NCBI GenBank assembly: GCA_900765165.1
Contig: CAAFQR010000162.1
Location: 1-10,546 of the forward strand
Length of the DNA: 10,546 nucleotides
Direction: 5' to 3'
Origin: Veillonellaceae bacterium
Lineage (GTDB): Bacteria; Bacillota; Negativicutes; Veillonellales; Veillonellaceae
Shown: in pieces, positions 1 through 6,634 of the stretch
Layout of the letters: each line of letters starts with the position of its first letter
Numbering within the stretch: position 1 is the first letter of the stretch
The notes under the pieces: model-generated
Database searches by the model: none
What the model was told of the DNA's origin: nothing
The model's input: only the letters and a program-made list of their open reading frames with translations
Made by a program: the position numbers and the translations under genes

Positions 1-6
1 AGACAT

Positions 7-42
7 AAAAAAAGACTGTTTTTGGGTATGGCAAAAACAGTC
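7..42 (-). terminator. Intrinsic terminator after the cobalamin riboswitch
   Basis: Read on the minus strand, an 11-bp perfect stem (GACTGTTTTTG / CAAAAACAGTC, 32-42 with 14-24) with a 7-nt loop is followed by seven T (13 down to 7). It lies about 45 nt downstream of the cobalamin aptamer on the same strand. The simplest reading is that it is the expression platform: B12 binding favours this terminator and shuts off a gene beyond the left edge. That gene cannot be seen, so its identity (often a B12 or metal transporter or a B12-independent isozyme) is unknown. Confidence 0.85.
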
Positions 43-85
43 AGATAAGGTAAACTTACTTCATATCTTCCCGTCTTTCGCGGGT

Positions 86-257
86 ATAGCGACATGCTTC
101 CTCAAGGCAGGTCTTCTGACTTAGCTTCACAGCCTACTTCGCCTTCCCAAATCATACAATTCAGTGACATATTGAAGCGGCTCCACATTACAGCGGCGAG
201 ACCGTACCGGATTTACACCGGTTTCCCTATTAAGCGTTAACACCAAGAGGGCACTAT
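86..257 (-). promoter_or_regulatory. Cobalamin (B12) riboswitch
   Basis: On the minus strand the conserved core is present in order: the GGTG-type segment near 241-245, AGGGAA-CCGGTG-AATCCGG-ACGG-C-CGC-CTGTAA (roughly 229 down to 186), and the B12 box GTCAGAAGACCTGCC (120 down to 106). The ends close as a P1 stem, ATAGTG (257-252) with CGCTAT (91-86). A small hairpin CCCG-CGAAAGA-CGGG (84-70) sits between the aptamer and the terminator and may take part in switching. The family binds adenosylcobalamin or related cobalamins and usually represses. The regulated gene lies to the left, outside the window. The open frame read across this element is a shadow. Confidence 0.95.
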
Positions 258-276
258 GCAGTTGTGTTATGCTTTG

Positions 277-305
277 ATTATAGTTTTGGAATAGTAGCCT
301 GTCAA
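277..305 (-). promoter_or_regulatory. Consensus sigma-A promoter for the cobalamin riboswitch transcript
   Basis: On the minus strand a perfect -35 TTGACA (305-300), a 17-nt spacer and a perfect -10 TATAAT (282-277) stand about 20 nt upstream of the riboswitch P1 stem. Transcription would start near 270. A full consensus match with ideal spacing suggests a strong promoter, with control left to the riboswitch and terminator. Confidence 0.9.
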
Positions 306-330
306 TTTGAGCAAACAGGGGAGAGAACGT

Positions 331-373
331 AAAAATAGAGGAAAACAGCGCCATTGACGCGTTTTTCCTCTAT
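331..373 (-). terminator. Intrinsic terminator downstream of the yitT-like gene
   Basis: On the minus strand ATAGAGGAAAA (373-363) pairs with TTTTCCTCTAT (345-335). GCG/CGC continues the stem inside after a small internal mismatch, and five T follow (335-331). It lies about 50 nt past the stop codon of the YitT-family gene and just before the promoter of the cobalamin riboswitch, so it separates the two minus-strand units. The A-rich 5' flank would let it work weakly on the plus strand too, but no plus-strand gene points into it. Confidence 0.85.
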
Positions 374-422
374 CATGAAATTCAGTATGGTTATATATGA
401 AAAAGTATCACTTATCTAAGTG

Positions 423-1289
423 CTACGATGCAGACGGCAAGGAGAAGCCACGACCAAATACTTCGGACGCATCCATAATGGTCATGAAGGCTTGCGGATC
501 GATGCGGCTTACCACATTTTTTACCTTCGGTACTTCGGTGAGTTTGATGATGGTGTAGATAATTTGTTTTTCAGTGCGGGTATAAGCCCCTTCGCCGTGA
601 AGGAAGGTAACGCCGCGCCCTACATGATGAAGTAACTCATCGGTAATGTTTTCAGCTTTATCTGAAATGATTACCACCGCTTTACGCTGCTTGGTACCGA
701 GTACTACTTTATTGGTCACAACGCCGGTAATGTAAATGGAGATAAAGGTGAGCATCGCTTCCTGTAAGGAGAAGAGAATCGTCGCCATTAAGACGATTAA
801 GGTATTGATGACCATAACGGCGGTGCCCATTTCAAAGGAGTAGAACTTCTTGATAATAGCGCCTACAACGTCGAGACCGCCGCTGTTGCCGTCATATTTA
901 TACAAAATACCAAAGCCGATGCCGGATAAAAGTCCACCTGTAACGGATGCCATTAAGGGGTCTTTAATGGGTGCCATGGGAATCAAAAAGGTGGTCATGT
1001 CCACCATGACTGACACCATGATTGTACCGGCGATACTCACGGCGGTGTAAGCGCGACCCATGAGTAAATAACAGGCGATGAGGATTGGCACGTTCATCAA
1101 AAAGAGTAATACACCTAAGGGAAGACCGGTCAAAAAGTAGATAATCATTGCCATACCGCCAACGCCACTACTTAAAAGTTGAACGGGGACGTAAAAGGCG
1201 TTGATGGCAACGGCTACGAGTAAGCAACCAAAAAATGAAGCAATATAAGGAATCCAAAATTCTTTACAGCGTAACTTTGACAGTGACAT
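423..1289 (-). CDS. YitT family membrane protein with C-terminal DUF2179 domain
   Basis: 288 aa, the usual length for this family. Residues about 10-195 are a membrane domain with five or six hydrophobic segments (for example 15-33, 45-75, 82-104, 112-130, 155-190). It contains the family signature GNSGGLD at 134-140, in the loop before a transmembrane segment. Residues about 203-282 form a soluble DUF2179 domain (VVIISDKAENITDEL...GVTFLHGEGAYT) ending in the typical VSRIDPQAFMTIMDASEVFGRGF-type tail. The molecular function of YitT proteins is not established; they are widespread in Firmicutes and suspected to be transporters or regulators. The ATG at 1289 has AAAGGA nine nt upstream. The gene lies 90 nt downstream of the pseudouridine synthase on the same strand with no terminator between, so the two may be cotranscribed; it also has a candidate promoter of its own. 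Confidence 0.92.
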   Translation of the reverse strand: MSLSKLRCKEFWIPYIASFFGCLLVAVAINAFYVPVQLLSSGVGGMAMIIYFLTGLPLGVLLFLMNVPILIACYLLMGRAYTAVSIAGTIMVSVMVDMTTFLIPMAPIKDPLMASVTGGLLSGIGFGILYKYDGNSGGLDVVGAIIKKFYSFEMGTAVMVINTLIVLMATILFSLQEAMLTFISIYITGVVTNKVVLGTKQRKAVVIISDKAENITDELLHHVGRGVTFLHGEGAYTRTEKQIIYTIIKLTEVPKVKNVVSRIDPQAFMTIMDASEVFGRGFSLPSAS

Positions 1290-1343
1290 GATGAAGAATC
1301 CTTTCCGTTTTGTCCTCTGTGACAGGAATATATTTACAGCTTC

Positions 1344-1372
1344 ATCATAACATAAAAAGTGCGTGCTGAAAA
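1344..1372 (-). promoter_or_regulatory. Candidate promoter for the yitT-like gene
   Basis: On the minus strand TTTTCA (1372-1367, four of six matches to TTGACA), a 17-nt spacer and TATGAT (1349-1344, five of six) stand about 55 nt upstream of the start codon. The -35 begins only eight nt past the stop of the upstream gene. Internal promoters of this kind are common, and the match could be chance in AT-rich DNA. Confidence 0.5.
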
Positions 1373-1379
1373 GACAAAT

Positions 1380-2324
1380 CTAACAATTTATGCCAAAATT
1401 ATTAGGTAGTGGTGAAGTCACTGTTACGGGCTCTTTTTGACCATAAGGAACGAAGGTTAATCGAAGCGCATGAAGACACTGGCGTTTGAACGGTGGCGCT
1501 GCTTGACCATACATGGTGTCGCCTAAAACGGGGCAACCAATGGACTTCATGTGAAGGCGAATTTGGTGCGTGCGACCGGTTGGAATTTGGCAGTACACCA
1601 AGGCGCCGTCGTAGGTTTTTAAAGCCGTAAGCACCGCTTTGGAAAGTACCGGTACCACGGGCGTGGCCTCATTGGAAGTCGTAGCTTCTGTGACGTCCAC
1701 AACCTGGTAATGAGTTCGGGCCGGTTTGCCACACGGTGTGATGCGGCGACGGTTAGGCCGTGCCGGGTCCTTGCCGATAGGTGCCTCGATAGTACCCTCC
1801 AATTTCGGCGGTTGCCCTTTCACTAGCGCGGCGTAGGTTTTAGTAACGCCGCCGTTTTGGAATTGCTCCGTGTAATAGCGCTGTGCTTCTTTCGTTTTCG
1901 CTACTAGCACACAGCCGGACGTGTCGCGGTCCAAGCGATGAACGAGGCGCACCGGAATCGTCTGTTTTGTCTTGGCGTAGTACGCTGCAATGCGATGGCT
2001 CAGTGTTCCTGTCTTCGTATGTTCCGTCGGGTGAATCTGGCAGAATGGCGGCTTACTTACTACGAGAGTGTTAGCATCTTCGTAGAGCACCACGGGCATC
2101 GGTTCGTTCGCCGTCGTCGTCAACGTAGCGTGTTCGGCCGGGCGGCGTACCATGACGGTATCACCAACATTCAAAATGCGCTTGCTATGGGCCGCCTTAC
2201 CGTTGACGGTCACTTTTTTATTGCGCAATAGCTTTTGGCAGTCGCGGGCTGAAACACCAATAGTTTGGCGCAAAAATTCCGTCACCGTTTGACCGGCCAC
2301 AGCTTCGGTAATTGTATATTTCAT
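1380..2324 (-). CDS. RluA family RNA pseudouridine synthase
   Basis: 314 aa, typical for the RluA/RluD class. An S4 RNA-binding domain occupies about residues 11-60 (TVTEFLRQTIGVSARDCQKLLRNKKVTVNGK). The catalytic domain follows from about residue 78. It holds the signature HRLDRDTSG at 129-137, with the nucleophilic aspartate at D132, and the later motif PTGRTHQIRLHMKSIGCPVLGD at about 248-269. It isomerises specific uridines in rRNA or tRNA to pseudouridine; the target position cannot be told from sequence. The ATG at 2324 has an AAAGGA ribosome binding site seven nt upstream. The gene is transcribed away from the thiamine operon. A stretch at about 214-232 (TEATTSNEATPVVPVLSKAV) looks like a loosely conserved insertion between conserved strands. 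Confidence 0.95.
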   Translation of the reverse strand: MKYTITEAVAGQTVTEFLRQTIGVSARDCQKLLRNKKVTVNGKAAHSKRILNVGDTVMVRRPAEHATLTTTANEPMPVVLYEDANTLVVSKPPFCQIHPTEHTKTGTLSHRIAAYYAKTKQTIPVRLVHRLDRDTSGCVLVAKTKEAQRYYTEQFQNGGVTKTYAALVKGQPPKLEGTIEAPIGKDPARPNRRRITPCGKPARTHYQVVDVTEATTSNEATPVVPVLSKAVLTALKTYDGALVYCQIPTGRTHQIRLHMKSIGCPVLGDTMYGQAAPPFKRQCLHALRLTFVPYGQKEPVTVTSPLPNNFGINC

Positions 2325-2360
2325 AAGGGAATCCTTTCATTTCACAGTGTTTGTTTTTCT

Positions 2361-2389
2361 ATTATAACGTATTTTTAGTTGACAGATAA
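2361..2389 (-). promoter_or_regulatory. Candidate promoter for the pseudouridine synthase gene
   Basis: On the minus strand a perfect -10 TATAAT (2366-2361) has TTATCT (2389-2384, three of six) 17 nt upstream. The start codon follows about 37 nt after the -10. The -35 shares a base with the -35 of the oppositely directed thiamine promoter, so the two may compete for RNA polymerase. Confidence 0.6.
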
Positions 2390-2407
2390 GGCGGCGACGT
2401 GTATTCT
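2379..2407 (+). promoter_or_regulatory. Promoter of the thiamine operon leader
   Basis: A perfect -35 TTGACA (2379-2384), a 17-nt spacer and TATTCT (2402-2407, four of six matches to TATAAT) place the start near 2414, a few nt before the TPP aptamer. Confidence 0.8.
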
Positions 2408-2423
2408 GTACTTAGAAAATCGA

Positions 2424-2508
2424 AAAGGGGAGCTTGTGCGACAGGCTGAGAGGAAGCTAAAGACTTCGACCCGCAAACCTGATTTGGGTAATGCCAACGT
2501 AGGGATGA
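2424..2508 (+). promoter_or_regulatory. TPP riboswitch (THI element)
   Basis: The conserved THI box is read in order: GGGGAGC (2427-2433), the P3 hairpin GCTTGT-GCG-ACAGGC (2432-2446), CTGAGAG (2446-2452), a short stem GAAG/CTTC (2453-2466), ACCC (2469-2472), and ACCTGATTTGGGTAATGCCA followed by ACGTAGGGA (2477-2505). These are the residues that contact the pyrimidine and diphosphate of thiamine pyrophosphate. The element lies between the promoter and two terminators ahead of thiS. CCCGCAA (2470-2476), inside the aptamer, can pair with TTGCGGG (2519-2525), the foot of the first terminator. This offers a plausible antiterminator when TPP is absent; that switch is my inference. Confidence 0.95.
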
Positions 2509-2522
2509 CTGAATGAGCTTGC

Positions 2523-2557
2523 GGGAATCGACAACAGTCGGTTCTCTTTTTTATTTT
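2523..2557 (+). terminator. First intrinsic terminator of the thi leader
   Basis: A ten-position stem (2523-2532 with 2537-2546, including two G·T pairs), closed by an AACA loop, is followed by TTTTTTATTTT (2547-2557). It begins about 15 nt after the TPP aptamer, the usual place for a riboswitch-controlled terminator. TPP binding would be expected to favour it. Confidence 0.85.
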
Positions 2558-2600
2558 CCCTTTGAGTTGAATTGTATACGCAAGACCACGTGATTGAACT

Positions 2601-2655
2601 GAGTTCATGAAGGGGGGCACCACCGCGGGTGCCACTCTTTGTGGACTCTTTTTTT
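2601..2655 (+). terminator. Second intrinsic terminator of the thi leader
   Basis: A very long hairpin: 2601-2621 pairs with 2628-2648 with a single mismatch (G2615/A2634) and a few G·T pairs. The loop is ACCGCG and seven T follow (2649-2655). It lies 61 nt upstream of the thiS start, so transcripts from the riboswitch promoter must pass it as well as the first terminator. C2558-G2564 can pair with T2608-G2614, and a small TGAAC/GTTCA hairpin (2595-2607) overlaps its foot; either could act as an antiterminator (inference). The loop and flanks (GGCACC-ACCGCG-GGTGCC) faintly recall a T-box core, but no T-box stem I is present. Confidence 0.8.
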
Positions 2656-2716
2656 ATGGGAAATTGGGGCTTTTAGGCTTGCGAAACCCAATCACGAGGC
2701 GGAAAAGGAGGCTTTT

Positions 2717-2932
2717 ATGAGTACAGCGACGATTACCGTTATTTGCAATGGCGATGCCGTAACCGTGCCGGCGGATGCGACGGTCCGCGATTATTTGCTG
2801 ACCCGCGGCTGCCGTTTGGAATGCGTTGCCGTTGAGGCGGACGGGCGCATTTTGACCGCTGATGAGTACGACACCACGGCGCTTACCGATGGCATGAAGC
2901 TAGAAGTAGTGAGCTTTGTAGGAGGAGGATGA
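2717..2932 (+). CDS. thiS: Sulfur carrier protein ThiS
   Basis: 71 aa, slightly longer than the usual 65-66. It has the small ubiquitin-like fold pattern of the family and the diagnostic C-terminal glycine tail (SFVGGG), whose last residue is adenylated by ThiF and turned into a thiocarboxylate that donates sulfur to the thiazole ring. A frame-compatible GTG at 2639 would give 97 aa, but it lies inside the second leader terminator. The ATG at 2717 has a perfect AGGAGG (2706-2711) five nt upstream, so I chose it. It is the first gene of the operon, three nt before thiF. The overall sequence is divergent, as is normal for ThiS; the assignment rests on the tail, size and context. Confidence 0.93.
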   Translation: MSTATITVICNGDAVTVPADATVRDYLLTRGCRLECVAVEADGRILTADEYDTTALTDGMKLEVVSFVGGG

Positions 2933-2935
2933 GTC

Positions 2936-3655
2936 ATGAGTGATACGATTTCTGAAATGAACGGCCTCCCCGAGGTTATCACTACAGGTGGCCAGTGGCC
3001 GCCCGTCGATGCATCCGATGCATTAGGCCAGGCCATTTGGGCCGCTCTTTGCGAACGTCATACGGAGCCGGTGCAACAAAAGCTAGCCGCCGCGTCGGTA
3101 GCCATTGCCGGTCTTGGCGGCTTAGGCTCTAACATTGCCGTTGCCTTAGCGCGCATCGGCGTTGGTCATTTGCGACTTATCGACTTCGATACGGTAGACA
3201 TGACCAATCTGAATCGGCAGTATTATTTCACCGAGTCGGTAGGGAAGCCAAAGACGGAAGCGCTGCGCCAGGTGCTGACGAAGGTAAATCCCAATATTCG
3301 CATCGATACGATTTATGGTAAGGTAACGCCGGACGTTGTGCCTACGTGGCTCGGTGGGTTTCCCATCGTTTGCGAAGCCTTCGATAAGGCGGACCAAAAG
3401 GCCATGCTGGTGACGACGGTGCGGCGCACGTTGCCGGAAGCTATCGTAGTATCCGGCAATGGTATGGCCGGTTGCGGTCACAATGAACTGATGAAAACGA
3501 GAAAATTAGCACCGAATTTTTATATGTGCGGCGATGGCGTGACGGGACCGAAGCCCGGCGCCGGCCTGATGGCACCGCGCGTTGCTCTTTGCGCGGCCCA
3601 GATGGCCAACGTAGTGACGGCGCTCATTTTAGGTGAAGACGTAGGCGCTGTATAG
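2936..3655 (+). CDS. thiF: ThiS adenylyltransferase ThiF (short, zinc-motif-free type)
   Basis: 239 aa, an E1-like adenylyltransferase that activates the ThiS C-terminus with ATP. The nucleotide-binding loop GLGGLGS is at 59-65, the strand-end acidic pair in LIDFD at 81-85, and the NLNRQ motif at 91-95, followed by VGKPK at 102-106. All match the MoeB/ThiF superfamily. The two CxxC zinc pairs of Escherichia coli ThiF are absent, which fits the shorter 'family 2' ThiF of anaerobic Firmicutes. C180 and C198 lie in the region where a sulfur-transferring cysteine might be expected, but neither can be assigned. The first 45 residues are a poorly conserved lead. The start ATG follows AGGAGGAGG and lies three nt after the thiS stop, so translation is probably coupled. 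Confidence 0.93.
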   Translation: MSDTISEMNGLPEVITTGGQWPPVDASDALGQAIWAALCERHTEPVQQKLAAASVAIAGLGGLGSNIAVALARIGVGHLRLIDFDTVDMTNLNRQYYFTESVGKPKTEALRQVLTKVNPNIRIDTIYGKVTPDVVPTWLGGFPIVCEAFDKADQKAMLVTTVRRTLPEAIVVSGNGMAGCGHNELMKTRKLAPNFYMCGDGVTGPKPGAGLMAPRVALCAAQMANVVTALILGEDVGAV

Positions 3656-3726
3656 CCGGTGTTACGTATTGAGTAGGTATGGCTAGGTAGAGCATATAGA
3701 TAGAGAAAGGATCGGGTTGTGTAACA

Positions 3727-4554
3727 ATGGAACTGAAAACAGTAAACGAAACGCAAGCAATTGATACAGAGAAGTTTGTAGCACAGGATACATGGGAGTT
3801 AGGTGGTCACACCTTTACGTCGCGGTTTATCTTAGGGTCCGGTAAGTATTCCTTGGACTTGATCAAGGCTGCCGTGGAAGCGGCAGGCACGGAAATGGTG
3901 ACGTTGGCGCTACGCCGCGTCAATGACGGCGGCATGGCCAATATCCTCGACTATATTCCAAAGTCGGTGACGTTATTGCCCAATACGTCCGGTGCTCGTA
4001 ACGCCGATGAAGCAGTGCGCATTGCCCGCTTGGCACGGACTTTGTGTGGCTCGCCCTTCGTGAAGATTGAAATTATGCGCGACAGCCGTTATTTGTTGCC
4101 GGATAATCAGGCGACCATCGAAGCAACGGAAATCTTGGCGAAGGAAGGCTTCGTCGTTATGCCGTACATGTTCCCGGACTTGACGGCGGCTCGTGACATG
4201 GTAAACGCCGGTGCGGCTTGCGTTATGCCGCTGGCAGCGCCGATTGGTTCTAACAAAGGCCTTGTGACGAAGGATTGGATTGAGCTGTTAGTTAATGAAA
4301 TCAACGTCCCCATCATTGTCGATGCCGGGATTGGCAAGCCGTCCGAAGCGTGCGCGGCCATGGAAATGGGCGTATCGGCCATTATGGCGAACACGGCGAT
4401 TGCTACGGCCGGTGATTTGGTAGGCATGGCGGCTGCCTTCAAGGAAGCCATTACCGCTGGCCGCCGGGCGTACTTAGCCGGCACGGGCCGCGTATTGGCA
4501 AAAGGTGGCGTGGCATCGTCGCCGTTGACCGGTTATTTGCGGGAGGAGGCGTAA
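3727..4554 (+). CDS. thiG: Thiazole synthase ThiG
   Basis: 275 aa (usual about 255-260). ThiG is a TIM-barrel enzyme that condenses deoxyxylulose 5-phosphate, dehydroglycine and ThiS thiocarboxylate into the thiazole phosphate carboxylate. The chain starts homologously at about residue 25 (GGHTFTSRFILGSGKY). The Schiff-base lysine is K113 in FVKIEIMRDSRYLLPD. Later motifs include VMPLAAPIGSNKGL (166-179), VPIIVDAGIG (194-203, phosphate-binding side) and MGVSAIMANTAIA (214-226). The first 24 residues are an extra N-terminal lead. No in-frame alternative start is near; the visible Shine-Dalgarno (AAAGGA, 3706-3711) is about 15 nt from the ATG, longer than normal, so initiation may be weak. A 71-nt gap separates it from thiF, with no terminator or clear promoter. 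Confidence 0.97.
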   Translation: MELKTVNETQAIDTEKFVAQDTWELGGHTFTSRFILGSGKYSLDLIKAAVEAAGTEMVTLALRRVNDGGMANILDYIPKSVTLLPNTSGARNADEAVRIARLARTLCGSPFVKIEIMRDSRYLLPDNQATIEATEILAKEGFVVMPYMFPDLTAARDMVNAGAACVMPLAAPIGSNKGLVTKDWIELLVNEINVPIIVDAGIGKPSEACAAMEMGVSAIMANTAIATAGDLVGMAAAFKEAITAGRRAYLAGTGRVLAKGGVASSPLTGYLREEA

Positions 4555-4557
4555 GTC

Positions 4558-5850
4558 ATGAGTGAAGCCATGAAAGCTAACGGCGCTATGGCTGGCGCAC
4601 AGGCAGCGTCTGAATCGTATATGACCGGCGCCGATGTAATCCGTAACAGCAGTATTGTGGACGAAACGGTAGCTCGCGAATTAGCCAAAGAGCGTTGCAA
4701 TCACATGGAGTACATGGACGATATGGAGCAGTTAGATTCTACGCTGCTGGATGATGTGCTCGCCGCTGTTGACGGTTATGATTATAATTCCTTTACGGCT
4801 AAGGACGTGCAGGCAGCGTTAAATCACGTGGAACGGGGCATTCCCTTAACGCCTCATGATTTTGGGGCCTTGTTGTCGCCTGCTGCACTGCCGCATTTGG
4901 AAGAGATTGCGCAATTAGCAAAGCGCACGAAGGAGGCGTGGTTTGGTAACAGTATTTCGTTATTTACGCCGCTGTATATTGCCAATTACTGTGAAAATTA
5001 CTGCATTTATTGTGGCTTTAACTGCCACAATAAGATTCGCCGTGCGAAGCTTAACGCCGCTGAGATTGAAACGGAGTTGAAGGCTATTGCGGCTACCGGT
5101 TTGCAGGAGATTTTGCTTCTGACCGGTGAAAGCCGCTCCATGTCTGATGTGAAGTACATCGGCGAGGCGTGCAAGCTAGCGTCGAAGTATTTCCGCGTAG
5201 TAGGCCTTGAAATTTATCCGGTGAATACCGATGAATACGAGTATTTGCACAGCTGCGGTGCCGATTATGTGACGGTGTTCCAGGAAACGTACAATTCGGA
5301 TTGCTACGAAACGCTTCATTTGTCAGGTCATAAGCGCATTTTTCCGTATCGTTTCTACGCCCAGGAACGAGCGTTGCGCGGCGGTATGCGCGGTGTCGGT
5401 TTTGCAGCGCTCTTAGGTCTCGACGATTTCCGGAAGGACGCCTTTGCTACAGGCATGCACGCGTATTTGCTGCAGCGCAAGTATCCGCACGGTGAAATTG
5501 CGTTTTCGTGCCCGCGCCTTCGTCCTATCATCAACAATGATAAGATCAATCCTATGGATGTAGGCCAGGCGCAGTTGTTGCAGGTTATTTGCGCGTATCG
5601 CCTGTTCATGCCGTCGGCGGCCATTACGGTGTCTACTCGCGAATGTGCTACGGTGCGCGACAATCTTATGACGATTGCGGCGACGAAGATTTCTGCCGGC
5701 GTGAGCACCGGCATCGGTTCCCACAGTGCCGTAGAGGATAGCGGTGACGAACAGTTTGAGATTTCGGACACGCGCTCCGTTGATGAGGTGTTCGACGATT
5801 TGACGGATCGTGGCTTGCAGCCGGTTATGGCGGACGCGCTCTATGTGTAA
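4558..5850 (+). CDS. thiH: 2-iminoacetate synthase ThiH (radical SAM tyrosine lyase)
   Basis: 430 aa. A radical SAM enzyme that cleaves tyrosine to dehydroglycine and p-cresol, feeding ThiG. The [4Fe-4S] motif CxxxCxxC is at C145-C149-C152 (NYCENYCIYCGFNC), followed by LLLTGESRS (about 188-196), a typical SAM-binding region. The body continues through YVTVFQETYNSDCYETLH, AALLGLDDFRKDAF and ISTRE to the characteristic end DEQFEISDTRSVDEV...GLQPVM. Compared with the E. coli enzyme, whose cysteine motif is near residue 85, it has about 60 extra N-terminal residues, rich in Met and Ala; similar extensions are known in clostridial ThiH. The ATG at 4558 follows GGAGGAGG and lies three nt after the thiG stop. 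HydG was considered and set aside because its C-terminal cysteine cluster is missing. Confidence 0.96.
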   Translation: MSEAMKANGAMAGAQAASESYMTGADVIRNSSIVDETVARELAKERCNHMEYMDDMEQLDSTLLDDVLAAVDGYDYNSFTAKDVQAALNHVERGIPLTPHDFGALLSPAALPHLEEIAQLAKRTKEAWFGNSISLFTPLYIANYCENYCIYCGFNCHNKIRRAKLNAAEIETELKAIAATGLQEILLLTGESRSMSDVKYIGEACKLASKYFRVVGLEIYPVNTDEYEYLHSCGADYVTVFQETYNSDCYETLHLSGHKRIFPYRFYAQERALRGGMRGVGFAALLGLDDFRKDAFATGMHAYLLQRKYPHGEIAFSCPRLRPIINNDKINPMDVGQAQLLQVICAYRLFMPSAAITVSTRECATVRDNLMTIAATKISAGVSTGIGSHSAVEDSGDEQFEISDTRSVDEVFDDLTDRGLQPVMADALYV

Positions 5851-6547
5851 CGCTGAAATAAAGAGCCTTCACGACGTTTCGTCTACTGGCAATTCTGAGA
5901 ATGTTTGTCATGTTGTTATCACGGAGCGCGGTTTGTGTGCCCATGGTTTGCCTGCTCAAATTGAGCGGGCGGCCACGGAGTTTACGCCGAAGCCGCGGTG
6001 TGTCATCGTACGTGAAAAGGATTTAGCTGTCGATGCTTATGAAGGGTTATTTCACCAGGTCCTAACAGTAACGGCTCAGCACCAGATTCCTACTATGGTG
6101 CATGGGCAACCGGATTTGGCGTTTCGCTTGGTGCAGCAGCAGATCCAGCATGGCACACCGTCAGTTGTGGCCGGGGTGCATTTGCCCTTGGCACAGTGGG
6201 CTCATTGGCGGCAGGCGCATCCGGACGAGGCCGAGTTTTTGGTGGCTCTAGGTCATTCCGCCCGGCAGTTCCCATGCGGTGTTGGTGTATCCGTTCACTC
6301 CTTAGAGGATGCCATCGCCGCGGAGCAGCTTGGCGTTTCCTACGTTATGGCCGGTCACATTTTCGATAGCTCGTGCAAGCACGGTGTGCCGCCGCGAGGG
6401 CTCTCACTTCTTCATGAAATAACAAGCCGTATCCAGGTTCCGGTGTATGCCATCGGTGGTTTTGGTTGGGCTGATCCTAAGTCGTTGTTGGCTGTAGCAG
6501 CCGGTGCTACCGGGGTGGCGGTACGGTCCGCCGCGATGACGCTGTGA
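5843..6547 (+). CDS. tenI: Thiazole tautomerase TenI (ThiE/TenI family)
   Basis: 234 aa from the ATG at 5843, which overlaps the thiH stop by eight nt. A GTG at 5810 would add 11 residues but lies deeper in thiH; GGCGGA eight nt before the ATG supports the later start. The TIM-barrel ThiE/TenI pattern is clear: VIVREKDL (54-61), GVHLPL (111-116), GVSVHSLEDA (148-157), AGHIFDSSCKHGVPPRG (170-186), YAIGGFG (202-208) and GATGVAVRSA (221-230). The segment GHIF...CK-G-PPRG is TenI-like, including the likely catalytic histidine H172. ThiE instead carries a GP-F-T-TK segment for pyrophosphate. I therefore read it as the enzyme that aromatises the thiazole carboxylate phosphate, not the synthase that joins the two halves. 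The first 20 residues are non-conserved. Pipelines often label such proteins thiamine phosphate synthase. Confidence 0.88.
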   Translation: MCNAEIKSLHDVSSTGNSENVCHVVITERGLCAHGLPAQIERAATEFTPKPRCVIVREKDLAVDAYEGLFHQVLTVTAQHQIPTMVHGQPDLAFRLVQQQIQHGTPSVVAGVHLPLAQWAHWRQAHPDEAEFLVALGHSARQFPCGVGVSVHSLEDAIAAEQLGVSYVMAGHIFDSSCKHGVPPRGLSLLHEITSRIQVPVYAIGGFGWADPKSLLAVAAGATGVAVRSAAMTL

Positions 6548-6634
6548 TGTACTTGCGTCCGTGAAGGTTTGTGATTTCACAGGGCTAGACGCGATGCGTT
6601 GTATGTAAGGATTATATAGTATTAGTAAGGAAAT

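Noticed and set aside
127..354. Small minus-strand open frame of 75 codons
   Set aside because: It covers the cobalamin riboswitch core, its promoter and part of a terminator; the structure explains the sequence.
2559..2650. T-box leader (GGCACC-ACCGCG-GGTGCC resembles the T-box core)
   Set aside because: There is no stem I, specifier loop or intact TGGN tRNA-acceptor bulge in the roughly 45 nt available after the first terminator, and thi operons are normally not T-box controlled. At most it is a remnant.
2639..2932. Longer 97-residue start for ThiS from a GTG
   Set aside because: The GTG lies inside the second leader terminator. The ATG at 2717 has a perfect ribosome binding site and gives a normal ThiS length.
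4558..5850. HydG, the [FeFe]-hydrogenase maturase, instead of ThiH
   Set aside because: The protein lacks the C-terminal cysteine cluster of HydG, ends with the ThiH-type EISDTRSVDEV segment and sits in a thiSFG operon.
5810..6547. GTG start at 5810 for TenI
   Set aside because: It would overlap thiH by 41 nt and add non-conserved residues; the ATG at 5843 overlaps the thiH stop by eight nt, typical of coupled genes.
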